A DNA stretch of 64,000 nt from Caldisericales bacterium (lineage in GTDB: Bacteria; Caldisericota; Caldisericia; JAAYUI01), in contig JAAYUI010000003.1 in NCBI GenBank assembly GCA_012517765.1, positions 124,001-188,000 on the forward strand, read 5' to 3'. Positions within the stretch are counted from its first letter, which is position 1, and each line of letters starts with the position of its first letter. The position numbers and the translations under genes are program-made. This document shows, in pieces, positions 1 to 9,215 of the stretch. The notes beneath the pieces are model-generated. The model was not told the DNA's origin, ran no database searches, and saw nothing but the letters and a program-made list of their open reading frames with translations.

Positions 1-420
1 GGCAAGGCAACCATCATGAAAAGGGGTTCCGATGTGACTGTTGTTGCAACTGGAACCATGGTTAACGAGGCCCTTATCGCCAGCGCTGATCTTGCAAATT
101 TTGGCGTTTCTGTTGAAGTGGTAAACCTCTCGACAATAAAGCCTCTTGATGGCGAAACCATACTCAATTCAGTTGCAAAGACAGGTTGTGCCGTAACGGC
201 AGAAGAACACCAGATCACCGGTGGGATTGGCTCGATAATAGCTGGTCTTCTTTCGCTCAATTTGCCTGTTCCTCTTGAGATGGTTGGCATGGGCGACAGA
301 TTTGGCGAATCTGGCGAACCATTTGAACTCCTCAAACATTTCCACTGCAATTCTTGCGAAATCGTCCAGGCATGCCTCAGGGCCATTTCAAGAAGGCAGA
401 CTTCAAGAGTGGTTCTGTAG
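1..420 (+). CDS. Transketolase C-terminal subunit/domain, 3' part only (gene starts before window)
   Basis: Open from base 1 (GKATIMKRGSDVTVVATGTMV...LSTIKPLDGETI...EEHQITGGIGS...FGESGEP), characteristic transketolase C-terminal domain motifs; stop TAG 418-420. Confidence 0.9.
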   Translation, partial: GKATIMKRGSDVTVVATGTMVNEALIASADLANFGVSVEVVNLSTIKPLDGETILNSVAKTGCAVTAEEHQITGGIGSIIAGLLSLNLPVPLEMVGMGDRFGESGEPFELLKHFHCNSCEIVQACLRAISRRQTSRVVL

Positions 421-437
421 TCTGCCGGGTCTTGGCA

Positions 438-818
438 TTGAAAACGTATTTCATACTTTATGTGGCAAGCCAGGAAAGAAGCACTGAGTTCTACAAAAAG
501 ATTTTTGCCAGCGAACCGGTTCTTTTCGTATCTGGGATGACAGAATTTGCGTTATCGGACAATTGCCTATTGGGCATAATGCCAGCCGTTGACATCAAGA
601 GAATATTGGGACCGTTGCTTCCTGAGCCATCCATTAAGCACCCAAGTGGTGAAATTTACATGATAGTTGATGATCCACTTGAATATCACAAAAGAGCCTT
701 GAGCGCTGGCGCAATCGAGCTTAGCCCTCTGAAAGAGCGTGGCTGGGGAGACATTGCCGCTTATAGCCTGGATCTTGATGGCAATGTTCTGGTTTTTGCA
801 AAAAAGATCACTTCCTAA
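438..818 (+). CDS. VOC (glyoxalase/bleomycin-resistance-like) family protein
   Basis: ORF 354-818; homologous part begins near TTG 438 (LKTYFILYVASQERSTEFYKKIF...DPLEYHKRALSAGA...GDIAAYSLDLDGNVLVFAKK), typical VOC fold pattern. Start codon uncertain. Confidence 0.75.
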   Translation: MKTYFILYVASQERSTEFYKKIFASEPVLFVSGMTEFALSDNCLLGIMPAVDIKRILGPLLPEPSIKHPSGEIYMIVDDPLEYHKRALSAGAIELSPLKERGWGDIAAYSLDLDGNVLVFAKKITS

Positions 819-3135
819 AAGCAAAAACCGAGTACTTTCCATCATTCACGGTGAATGTTATCGCCCCGTTTTCTGCAGTCGAGAGGACGGGGATTTTCAT
901 TTCATCAAGCACTTCTGATGTTTCCTTGTGGGTGCCATTTCCCTGGCTTGCCGAATTTGAGTTGATGGTCAGCTTTGGTGAAATTACTCCAAGCCACGAC
1001 TCAAGATTGGTGTTTTTTCCTCCATGGTGTGGCAGTTTGACGACATCAGCATCAAGCCACTGGCTGTTTTTCATTTCAAACAGCATTCCTTCTTCCTGTA
1101 GATCACCGGAAAAAAGAAATTTTACCCCATCGATATTTATTTTGAATACGATGCTTGCATTGTTTATCTGTTTCGAATCTTTGCCAAGTTTTTCATCCGG
1201 GGGGCCCAGAAAAATGACCGATGTTTTTGGGTCAATGTCAAGTTTTTGCCCGGGAAAAGGGAAGATTTTTTGTACTGCTTTTGAATTTGCCAAGTCCCAG
1301 AAGTCTTGTTCCTTGTATGTGCCGGAAGGCACTTTTGATCCGATAATATTGTCTACCCTGAACTGCTCCATCACAGGAACAAGACCACCTAGATGGTCTA
1401 TATCGTTGTGGGATGCAACAACATAATCAATCCTGTTGATTCCCAGATACCTCAAAAATGGGACCACGACCCTCTCTCCGATATCATAGGAAGAGTTACC
1501 TCCAAGTCCGCCTCCATCGACAAGTATTGTCTTTCCGGAGGATGTCCGTATCAGACAACTGTCTCCATGTCCAACATCCAGAAAAGTCACCTGGGCCTGG
1601 CCATCTTTTGCATATCCAACCAGTGACCCACCAAAGAGAACAGAACAGGCAATTGCTGTGACTGCAAAAGCTTTTTTTGCCCTCGCATCATAAAAAAAAG
1701 GCTTTGGACGGCAAACAAAAAAACAGAGGCCGGCAAATGATGCATAGTATGCAAACCAGACGAGGACATGGTAGGAACCAATGGAAACTGTTGCCCATTC
1801 CGGGGAGGCAAGGAAACCAAGAACCATGTTTTGAAGTGCCAGAATGGGCCATGCAAGGTAGCACAGTAGGATGCCGAGGGGCCTGAAAATCATCCCAAGA
1901 AAACCGGAGAGCGCGCCAAGCGGCATTATTATTTCCGAGCTTGTTATGGCTACCATGTTTGAAGCTACCGAAACTGTCGAGAATGTGTGGAAGTGGTATG
2001 CCAGCACTGGCAGTGTTGCCATCTGAACAAAAATAGTCTGGATGGCCATTATGGCAATGCCAGAATACCACCTTTTTTTTGGAATTATATTTTCAAAGGA
2101 GCTTGTCATCACAAAGAACCCAAGGCATGCAACAAAAGAAAGCTGGAACCCGGGATCGTAGATTGTTTTGGGGTCTATGGCCAGCAATAGCATTACTGCA
2201 AACGCCAACCCTGAACCAGCAGTGTATTTTCTGCCCAGCAATACCGCAGACAACGAAAGAACGGACATGGCCAGTGCCCTTGATATTGATGGCGTGAAGC
2301 CGGCGCTTGCGGCATAAAGTATGGCAACAACAATTGAAGTCACTATGGCTGTTTTTCTTGACCCTGTAATCCAAAGCAGCAGCCAGATTGATGCAAAAAC
2401 GAGTATGGTAAGATTGAATCCCGATGCGGCCAGGATGTGCGATGTTCCTGTCCTCTGGAACATGTCCAGGATGTCTTTTGGCATGTCGGATTTTCCAAAG
2501 ACCATACTGTCCATTGTCGTAGCATATCTTTTTGGCAGGGCTTCGGAGAATGTCTCAAACGCATTTGCCCTGATTTTTGCGCCGATACTGTCTAGCGACA
2601 AACTTCCCTTCCCCTCAATTTTTAGGGAAGTTTCTGTAAAAATGACGCAGAACACATCTTTTCTTAAAAGATAATTTGAGAAATCGAACTGACCAGGATT
2701 TGTTGCGTGGGCCGGGTTTGCCACGTTGCCGTTGCCGCTTATGATGTCCCCTACTTCCAGATTTTCTACAGGTGGAGAATAAATCCTTACCATTTTGCCA
2801 ATCAATATGTCATTTTCGGCTTCTTTGATCCTAGCATCGATAACTAGCCTTTTATCGGTGGATTCATCAATAGAAATGGCAACTCCCAAGAAATTTGCTT
2901 GTTTTGGAAGATTTATCTTTCCTTGTTCTTGTGGTGTTTGCCAGAGATTTGCCAGCAAAAAACCGGCTGCAAGAAAGCCAATCGCAAGCTTGTGTATCTT
3001 TTTACTGGCAGGCGCAATGATAAAAGATAGCGCTGCTGAAGCAACTGAAACGAGAATATACCATGGAAACTGGAATGAGAGCCCGAGCATTGTTCCGGCC
3101 ACAAATACAACCGAACAGATTACAATAGGTGTCAT
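808..3135 (-). CDS. comEC: ComEC/Rec2 family DNA internalization protein
   Basis: 775 aa; multi-TM competence core (GTSHILAASGFNLTIL) plus C-terminal metallo-beta-lactamase-like part (TFLDVGHGDSCLIRTSSGKTILVDGGG...VVASHNDIDHLGGL). Confidence 0.93.
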   Translation of the reverse strand: MTPIVICSVVFVAGTMLGLSFQFPWYILVSVASAALSFIIAPASKKIHKLAIGFLAAGFLLANLWQTPQEQGKINLPKQANFLGVAISIDESTDKRLVIDARIKEAENDILIGKMVRIYSPPVENLEVGDIISGNGNVANPAHATNPGQFDFSNYLLRKDVFCVIFTETSLKIEGKGSLSLDSIGAKIRANAFETFSEALPKRYATTMDSMVFGKSDMPKDILDMFQRTGTSHILAASGFNLTILVFASIWLLLWITGSRKTAIVTSIVVAILYAASAGFTPSISRALAMSVLSLSAVLLGRKYTAGSGLAFAVMLLLAIDPKTIYDPGFQLSFVACLGFFVMTSSFENIIPKKRWYSGIAIMAIQTIFVQMATLPVLAYHFHTFSTVSVASNMVAITSSEIIMPLGALSGFLGMIFRPLGILLCYLAWPILALQNMVLGFLASPEWATVSIGSYHVLVWFAYYASFAGLCFFVCRPKPFFYDARAKKAFAVTAIACSVLFGGSLVGYAKDGQAQVTFLDVGHGDSCLIRTSSGKTILVDGGGLGGNSSYDIGERVVVPFLRYLGINRIDYVVASHNDIDHLGGLVPVMEQFRVDNIIGSKVPSGTYKEQDFWDLANSKAVQKIFPFPGQKLDIDPKTSVIFLGPPDEKLGKDSKQINNASIVFKINIDGVKFLFSGDLQEEGMLFEMKNSQWLDADVVKLPHHGGKNTNLESWLGVISPKLTINSNSASQGNGTHKETSEVLDEMKIPVLSTAENGAITFTVNDGKYSVFAFRK

Positions 3136-3749
3136 TTTATATGGAAGTATTGCCTGAGCTTTTCGATTGTTTTTGGACCAACACCCTTTACCTCCCCCAA
3201 CTGGTCAAAGTTTGAAATCCTGCCCTTTGTTTTGATGAACCTTATTATTTCATTTGCAGTTTCTGCTTTAAGGTATGGGACTTTATCTAGTTTGTCAAAG
3301 GTTGCGGTGTTTATGTCGTCTGGGCCCGATCCATCCTTGTAGTTTGTATTGCTGGCTGGTTTTGGTTGAATCGAAATCATGCCGTTTTTTTGGGGTGCTG
3401 GTATGGATGGAGTTTGGATGTATGGTTTTGTCTTTTCCAGGAACTGGAATCTTTGTGCAAGAGAGGACTCAATCTTGTTCTGCAAATCGATCATGGAGTC
3501 GATCTGTATTCGTGCATCTGTTACAGCGATGACCCTTTCCATTATGGGCCATCCAATTTTTGCCGATGCGGATTTTGCAAGCTCCAGATTATCTTCGTGG
3601 TGCACAGTGTCCATTTGTGGGAGCATTATTCCGGCGATTATTCCTATAGAACAGCCTGCCAGAAAACAAGAAAGGCCCCATAAAAGGGCCTTTCTTGAAT
3701 CTCTCGCTTCCTTCCTTTTGGTTGAAGTGGCAGGATGGTTTTTTGTCAT
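3132..3749 (-). CDS. comEA: ComEA-like helix-hairpin-helix DNA-binding protein with N-terminal membrane anchor
   Basis: C-terminus DDINTATFDKLDKVPYLKAETANEIIRFIKTKGRISNFDQLGEVKGVGPKTIEKLRQYF is a ComEA HhH domain; ATGA overlap with comEC start. Confidence 0.88.
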   Translation of the reverse strand: MTKNHPATSTKRKEARDSRKALLWGLSCFLAGCSIGIIAGIMLPQMDTVHHEDNLELAKSASAKIGWPIMERVIAVTDARIQIDSMIDLQNKIESSLAQRFQFLEKTKPYIQTPSIPAPQKNGMISIQPKPASNTNYKDGSGPDDINTATFDKLDKVPYLKAETANEIIRFIKTKGRISNFDQLGEVKGVGPKTIEKLRQYFHIK

Positions 3750-6700
3750 AGTTTCGGATAGGTGAGGGTTATTTTCTTCTCGGCGGCCTCGTACTGGACG
3801 TCGGCCCCAAGAGCATCACCAACAAACCTTAATGGAAGAAGCGTTTTTCCGCCAACTATTATTGGATAGAGCTTTTTGGCTTTTGAGTCTATAAATACTT
3901 CCTTGCCGTCTACCCTTGCCGTTTTCCTGCCAATCCACAACTCTATCTTTTTTGTTCCGGTTTCGAGTTTTTGAATCAGTGTTACACGTTTTTCCTTGCC
4001 ATCCCATTGTACTTCTACGCCTAGGGCCTTTGCGACCTCCGAGATGGGCATGAACGTCGATCCAGCAAGGTCTTTCGGAAGTGGTGGTGATGATGAGGTT
4101 GGGGCAGTAAGTAAAGCTACCGGACTTCCATTTACGAACATCTGCGTTTTTCCGAGCCAGAGCTGGATGATTGTCCTCTTCTTCAAAATAACGGTGACCG
4201 TGAGTGTTGTAGCTTTGCCTGTAAGGTCCGTTGCCTTGACTGTTATTTTGTTCGGGCCCTCCTTCAACGTTACTGTTTTCTGGAATTCCCTGTATTCATT
4301 TACCTGAAGCGGCTCACCGTTCAGGGTGACAGATGCTACTTCATCGACCCAACCTTTTATTTCAAGGGCCGGATCATTTACCATCATACCGTCTTCAATC
4401 CCAACAAGGCTTATTTCTGGAGGTGTGCTATCCCTTGTGATCGTTTTTCTTATTCCTGTAGAGCCGCCTGATTCATCAGTTGCGATTATGACAAAATTGT
4501 TCTTGCCTTCCCTTAACCTTGCTTCATACTCATAAGATCCGTCAGTTTTTACAGGAACAAACCTGCCATTGATTGTAAGTGTGATTGGATATTGCGGATC
4601 GCTGCTTTTGGCGATGCCTTTTATTACATAAATCTCCTGATCGACTATCACGTCATCCTTTAGGTCGGCCGTGAGAGTTGGTGGTGGGATCTGTGATATG
4701 ATGTCCATCGTTGCGGTTGAGCAGCCAATGTTTGTCAGGACCTTGTCGCCCTTTTCGCCATACATTGTCACATCACACACTTCAATCTGTGTTCCAAGCT
4801 TTGTCTGGCCCTTCACGCCCCTGAGAACCACCGAGAAAAGCTTTTCTTCGCCCTTTTTCAGTTCTGTTGATTTTATCTGTACAGTTGCAATCCCTTCGCT
4901 AGACCTGTCTATGAAGTCGTATGTTGTGTCTTTACTGGGGAAGAAGTCGCCAAGGCTTGTGTGGCTCACTGTTAGTACTGACGCATCATATCTTACGGAG
5001 AACCTTGCTTCCTTGATGCCTATGGGAGTGCTGATACTGATGTCGACCCTTGAGCTGTGGCAGGACTGGTTTTCAGAACAGCTGATGATCTTTTTTGGGT
5101 TGGCTTCCAGCAATAATCTTGCATAGAGCACTTCAACCGGTATCTCCATCTTGTGCTGCATCTCTTGTCCGCCAGTCGGGCTGCCTGTTGCCACGATGCA
5201 CATCTTGGTTTCAGATATCTGGAGCGCAGAGCCTCCTTCAGCAACCACATGGGCCTTGAAGGGTGGAATACCAGTGTTTGGTGTTATTGTTACCTTTATT
5301 GAGGCATTATCGGTGCAATTGCTGATACTTACTGGCCCGTCAAAGTCGTTTACGGGGTCTATGTTTATGTCGAACTCTGTTTTTGCTCCAGATGTCAGCT
5401 CAACCCTTGGTACTGGTGATGTGAAAGTAAAATCTGGTGGCAATCTCGGGATTGTCTCTATATTTGTAATGTTGTTCCTGTTGTCGATTGGACTTGAGCT
5501 TGTCCTGATATCAAAGGAGGCGGTGGTTCCTGGCTGGGCACCTTCAGGTGGAAGGGCCTTTATTGACACAACAGCACTTTGCATTGGTCTTAGCGGAATC
5601 TCGAAATTCTCCGCTTTCTGTTCTTTTCCATCGACTTGGATTATGTAGTCCCATCCAGCCGCTTTGATAACAGGGGAGCAATGTATTGGAAAGGAGTGCG
5701 TGCTTGTGTTTGTGACATAATATTTGAACTCAGCTTCCTTGTCGACTTCAAGTTTTATGTTTTTTGTCTGGGCCCTTACCGTGTACTGGTTAGTGACAGG
5801 CTGTTCATACAGATTGATATTTGAACCCTGGTAGATTTCCTTTGAATTGTTGTTCTGGATCCAGACCACAATGTTTGCGTTGTCCTTGTCGACCCACTGC
5901 GGGAGATTCAAAGTCATCTTTTTGTATATTGGTTGTCCTTCGACAAGAGTTATTGGTTCTCCAAGTGCCCCAGTGTACATCTCCCTGACCACCAGGTTGT
6001 GATATGCATCGCCATTTGTGGCTTCATAGGGTATGTTATTTTCTGCAAGTATAACGTACAGAGCGATATTTTTCTGGTTTTCAAATGCCTGGAGGGTTTC
6101 AATTTCAATGCCGAGTTCAACCTTACCGTCAAGGACTTCTGCCTCGGTAAAGATGGACAGCTGTGAAGAAGTGCTCTGCCTTCTTTCAACTTCAGCCTTG
6201 TACCTTAGATATGTGAAAGTTGTCCCGGAGAATTTGTCACATGACTTTTTGTCTTTTGGAGGTTTCTGTCTTTCATCTGGCGTATCACCGCCAACGATGG
6301 AATTTACTCCATCAATGAATGTTGTTGGAAGACCCTGACCAGGGTACCATTTGTATCTTTTGTCTGCGGGTGAATAATACAAATGGGCATCGTCTTCTTT
6401 TGAATCAACATAATACATCAGCCAGACAACCCTTTTATCACCAAACTCGTGAACCAGCCTTTCACCAGCCCTGTGTGCATAAGGGCAATTTATGCACCAA
6501 ACGGCAGTGAAGGTCTCGCCGATGGATGTTCTTGGTTCGAAAGACTGGTTTCTTGAGACAATCAGGGTGATGTCAAATCTTGTTTCATACTTTATCTTCG
6601 GGCTCTGGCCCGTGATTGTTATGTTGTAAATTCCAGGAGCAATGACTGTGGTCGCCCTTATCGACATGACGGTTGAGGTTGATTTTGAAAGCGTGAGCAG

Positions 6701-8965
6701 TGGCTCGGAGAACTGGATATAGGTTCCCCTTGGGGTTCCTTTCACGTCCAGTGCTGCTGTGCCAGTGTAGCCATTCTGCGCAACCAGGTTGATTACCAGG
6801 TCTATTCTGGAACTGGACTCTTTTGTGACAAAAGTGTTGGTATCGATGAGGAAACCATAGGAATCACCTATCTGGACTTTGAAGTGGACCGTTTTTGGCT
6901 GATCTTGTCCATCCTTGTTTGTGGCTATGGTCACATCTGTTTCATATGAACCTGCTGGAACGCCGTTGGAATCAACATAAAAAATGATTGGCTCTTCATC
7001 ATTCTTGAATGTCGGATTGTGTGTTTTAAGCCACTGTGCTTCTTTTGGTATTATGACAACCCCTGTAAGCGGGCCTCCGGATATGTTTTTGATATAAACA
7101 TTCCTCTCGGCTATTGAACCAGGGGAGATGAAGCCGAAATCAACATAAGATGGGGATACAAGATAGTTTGAGTCACCAAAAATGTCCGTAAAATCAACAA
7201 ATTGTACCCTGTGATTGTATGTATCGGACACAAAGCAACCCTGATCATTGACAACTATTCCCGACGGGAAATTGAATTTTCCGTATGCCACCTTATCTGG
7301 AGGAGGATCTTCGCAGATTGCCTCGGCAACGTATGGGACATCGCCTGGTCCACCATTCCTGCCGAAATTCCAGGAAAAATTTGTTCCAGGATCAAATACG
7401 GTCAATCTGTGGTTGTATGTGTCTGCAACGTATATCTTTCCAGAATTGTCCACAGAGCAGTCCATTGGGAATAGTAGCATGTCTTTCCCTCTGCCTCTGT
7501 GACCATAAGTCCTTATTGGTTTTCCTTCACCTGAAAGCTCCTGTATCCTGCAATTGGCAGAATCTGCTACGAATATGTTGTTGCCATTTGTGCAGATGCC
7601 CATCGGGTTGTTGAACTGGCCTGGTGCCGATCCAAAGCCGCCAAACTGGTACAGAAAATCACCAGAGAGTGAAAATACCTGTACAAGATTGTTCCCTGTG
7701 TCCGTTACGAACAGCTTGTTCTGGGAATTGATGATCGCAATATCTGATGGAATGTTGAGCTTTCCGTGTCCCGAACCCGTGCCGCCAAATGATTTTTTGT
7801 AAGTTCCATCCTTGTCAAAAACCTTTATCATATCATTTGCGGTATCTGCAACGTAGTAGTTCCCTGACAAATCGACACCAACGCCACTCGGCGAGCCCAT
7901 TTTTGAGTCAGAACCATCACTTTTTGACTCCTCTGACACTTTTCCATCTTTGGAGTATGAAATAATCTTGTTTCTGGCAGTATCGGCAACGTACAGTTTT
8001 TCATTCCCAATTGCAAGACCCACTGGTCTTCCAAGTGTACCCGTTGCCTGTTCGACGGGGTGGCCAAATGTCCCAGAGTGTCTTCCGTCAGTTTCAAAGA
8101 TTTCCACCCTGTTTGTTTCGTAAGAAGAGATATATATCTTGCCATCCATGAAGGCGACACCTTTCGGCGTCTTGATGAAACCGTTTGGTTGTATTTCGCC
8201 GGTTTGTGCGCCATCAAGCCCCACCATTATCACCTTGTTGGTTGATATGTCTGTTATGAAAACCTTTCCTTCAGTTGGAAAAACTGCCCATGGCATAGGA
8301 GAAGATATTGTTGTGGAGTGGTTCCCATCCTGATCAAAAACCACCACTTTGCCTGCTTCAGGATCAGTTACAAATATTTTCCCTGACGCAATGCATATTC
8401 CCGCAGGATAGAGAAGCTCTCCCTCGCCAAGGCCCTTTTTTGATATTCTTTGCACAAATTTGCCATTGGTATCGCATACTGCTATATTTCCTTCTCCTGA
8501 GTTGGCAATGTAGAGCCTTCCCTGGTAGGCAAATATGCCTGCCGGATTCACTAGGACAGTTTTTTGGTTCTGGTCTTTTACCTTGAATTCGCCCTGGTAT
8601 TCCCCCATTTTCCCATAAACGAGAATTTTGCTTTGTGCAGTGTCTGTGATGTAGGTTATTCCCTGGTAGGTTGTAACTCCACCTGGTTTGGACATCTGGC
8701 CGGTTTTGAAACCAAAAGTTCCCATTAGATAGTCATTTTGCGGAAACAATGACTGGACCCTTATGGCAAGTTCCTCAACAACATACAGTCTTGAGCCATC
8801 TGCGTGAAGGAATGTTGGGCCAAGGAAAAGTCTTGGTGATGCTGGTCCGCCTATTATTTGGGGGGAGGATGGGTCCTGTGATGCCTGTGAGGTCATTACA
8901 GGAACAAAGGGGGCCAGTGATGCGATTATTGCTATGGTTAGTGTTGTCGCCCATATTTTTTTCAT
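3746..8965 (-). CDS. Large secreted multidomain protein: NHL-repeat propeller, Ig-like, thioredoxin-like (WCINC), cohesin-like, Ig-like and stalk (copper amine oxidase N-terminal-type) domains
   Basis: 1739 aa; signal peptide MKKIWATTLTIAIIASLAPFVPV; repeated GxLxxPxGIA...VADTxNxRIxVF NHL units; FTAVWCINCPYAHRAGERLVHEFG; C-terminal paired stalk repeats (GGKTLLPLRFVGDALGADVQYEAAEKKITLTYPK). Confidence 0.85.
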   Translation of the reverse strand: MKKIWATTLTIAIIASLAPFVPVMTSQASQDPSSPQIIGGPASPRLFLGPTFLHADGSRLYVVEELAIRVQSLFPQNDYLMGTFGFKTGQMSKPGGVTTYQGITYITDTAQSKILVYGKMGEYQGEFKVKDQNQKTVLVNPAGIFAYQGRLYIANSGEGNIAVCDTNGKFVQRISKKGLGEGELLYPAGICIASGKIFVTDPEAGKVVVFDQDGNHSTTISSPMPWAVFPTEGKVFITDISTNKVIMVGLDGAQTGEIQPNGFIKTPKGVAFMDGKIYISSYETNRVEIFETDGRHSGTFGHPVEQATGTLGRPVGLAIGNEKLYVADTARNKIISYSKDGKVSEESKSDGSDSKMGSPSGVGVDLSGNYYVADTANDMIKVFDKDGTYKKSFGGTGSGHGKLNIPSDIAIINSQNKLFVTDTGNNLVQVFSLSGDFLYQFGGFGSAPGQFNNPMGICTNGNNIFVADSANCRIQELSGEGKPIRTYGHRGRGKDMLLFPMDCSVDNSGKIYVADTYNHRLTVFDPGTNFSWNFGRNGGPGDVPYVAEAICEDPPPDKVAYGKFNFPSGIVVNDQGCFVSDTYNHRVQFVDFTDIFGDSNYLVSPSYVDFGFISPGSIAERNVYIKNISGGPLTGVVIIPKEAQWLKTHNPTFKNDEEPIIFYVDSNGVPAGSYETDVTIATNKDGQDQPKTVHFKVQIGDSYGFLIDTNTFVTKESSSRIDLVINLVAQNGYTGTAALDVKGTPRGTYIQFSEPLLTLSKSTSTVMSIRATTVIAPGIYNITITGQSPKIKYETRFDITLIVSRNQSFEPRTSIGETFTAVWCINCPYAHRAGERLVHEFGDKRVVWLMYYVDSKEDDAHLYYSPADKRYKWYPGQGLPTTFIDGVNSIVGGDTPDERQKPPKDKKSCDKFSGTTFTYLRYKAEVERRQSTSSQLSIFTEAEVLDGKVELGIEIETLQAFENQKNIALYVILAENNIPYEATNGDAYHNLVVREMYTGALGEPITLVEGQPIYKKMTLNLPQWVDKDNANIVVWIQNNNSKEIYQGSNINLYEQPVTNQYTVRAQTKNIKLEVDKEAEFKYYVTNTSTHSFPIHCSPVIKAAGWDYIIQVDGKEQKAENFEIPLRPMQSAVVSIKALPPEGAQPGTTASFDIRTSSSPIDNRNNITNIETIPRLPPDFTFTSPVPRVELTSGAKTEFDINIDPVNDFDGPVSISNCTDNASIKVTITPNTGIPPFKAHVVAEGGSALQISETKMCIVATGSPTGGQEMQHKMEIPVEVLYARLLLEANPKKIISCSENQSCHSSRVDISISTPIGIKEARFSVRYDASVLTVSHTSLGDFFPSKDTTYDFIDRSSEGIATVQIKSTELKKGEEKLFSVVLRGVKGQTKLGTQIEVCDVTMYGEKGDKVLTNIGCSTATMDIISQIPPPTLTADLKDDVIVDQEIYVIKGIAKSSDPQYPITLTINGRFVPVKTDGSYEYEARLREGKNNFVIIATDESGGSTGIRKTITRDSTPPEISLVGIEDGMMVNDPALEIKGWVDEVASVTLNGEPLQVNEYREFQKTVTLKEGPNKITVKATDLTGKATTLTVTVILKKRTIIQLWLGKTQMFVNGSPVALLTAPTSSSPPLPKDLAGSTFMPISEVAKALGVEVQWDGKEKRVTLIQKLETGTKKIELWIGRKTARVDGKEVFIDSKAKKLYPIIVGGKTLLPLRFVGDALGADVQYEAAEKKITLTYPKL

Positions 8966-9022
8966 TATCAGTTTGTTCTCCCCTCTCCCGGGTTAACCCA
9001 GGAAAAGCTAATTGTGAATTTG

Positions 9023-9050
9023 ATTCTATGGTGCCAATAACCAACGTCAA
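9023..9050 (-). promoter_or_regulatory. Predicted sigma70-type promoter for the 1739-aa gene (TTGACG-16-TAGAAT)
   Basis: Minus strand TTGACG TTGGTTATTGGCACCA TAGAAT about 60 nt upstream of the CDS. Confidence 0.6.
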
Positions 9051-9132
9051 CCAAGCACAAACCATTGCCAGACTATGGTTAAACTACGTTCTGTTAATAC
9101 ATTTAACCTAACCCAAATTTTCCTTGTGAATC

Positions 9133-9160
9133 TTGTTTTTAACTACCCCTCAATTATACT
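9133..9160 (+). promoter_or_regulatory. Predicted promoter for the SLH/pseudo-nucleotidase gene (TTGTTT-16-TATACT)
   Basis: TTGTTT TTAACTACCCCTCAAT TATACT upstream of ATG 9216; short TCCGCA/TGCGGA hairpin in the leader. Confidence 0.5.
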
Positions 9161-9215
9161 CGGTTTCGCTAATCCGCACAAATGCGGAACCCTACCTTTA
9201 AAGGAGGATAAATTA

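Noticed and set aside
9170-9215. Possible riboswitch in the leader of the SLH gene (TCCGCA-CAAA-TGCGGA hairpin)
   Set aside because: Too short and no match to a riboswitch consensus I know; more likely a stabilising 5' hairpin.
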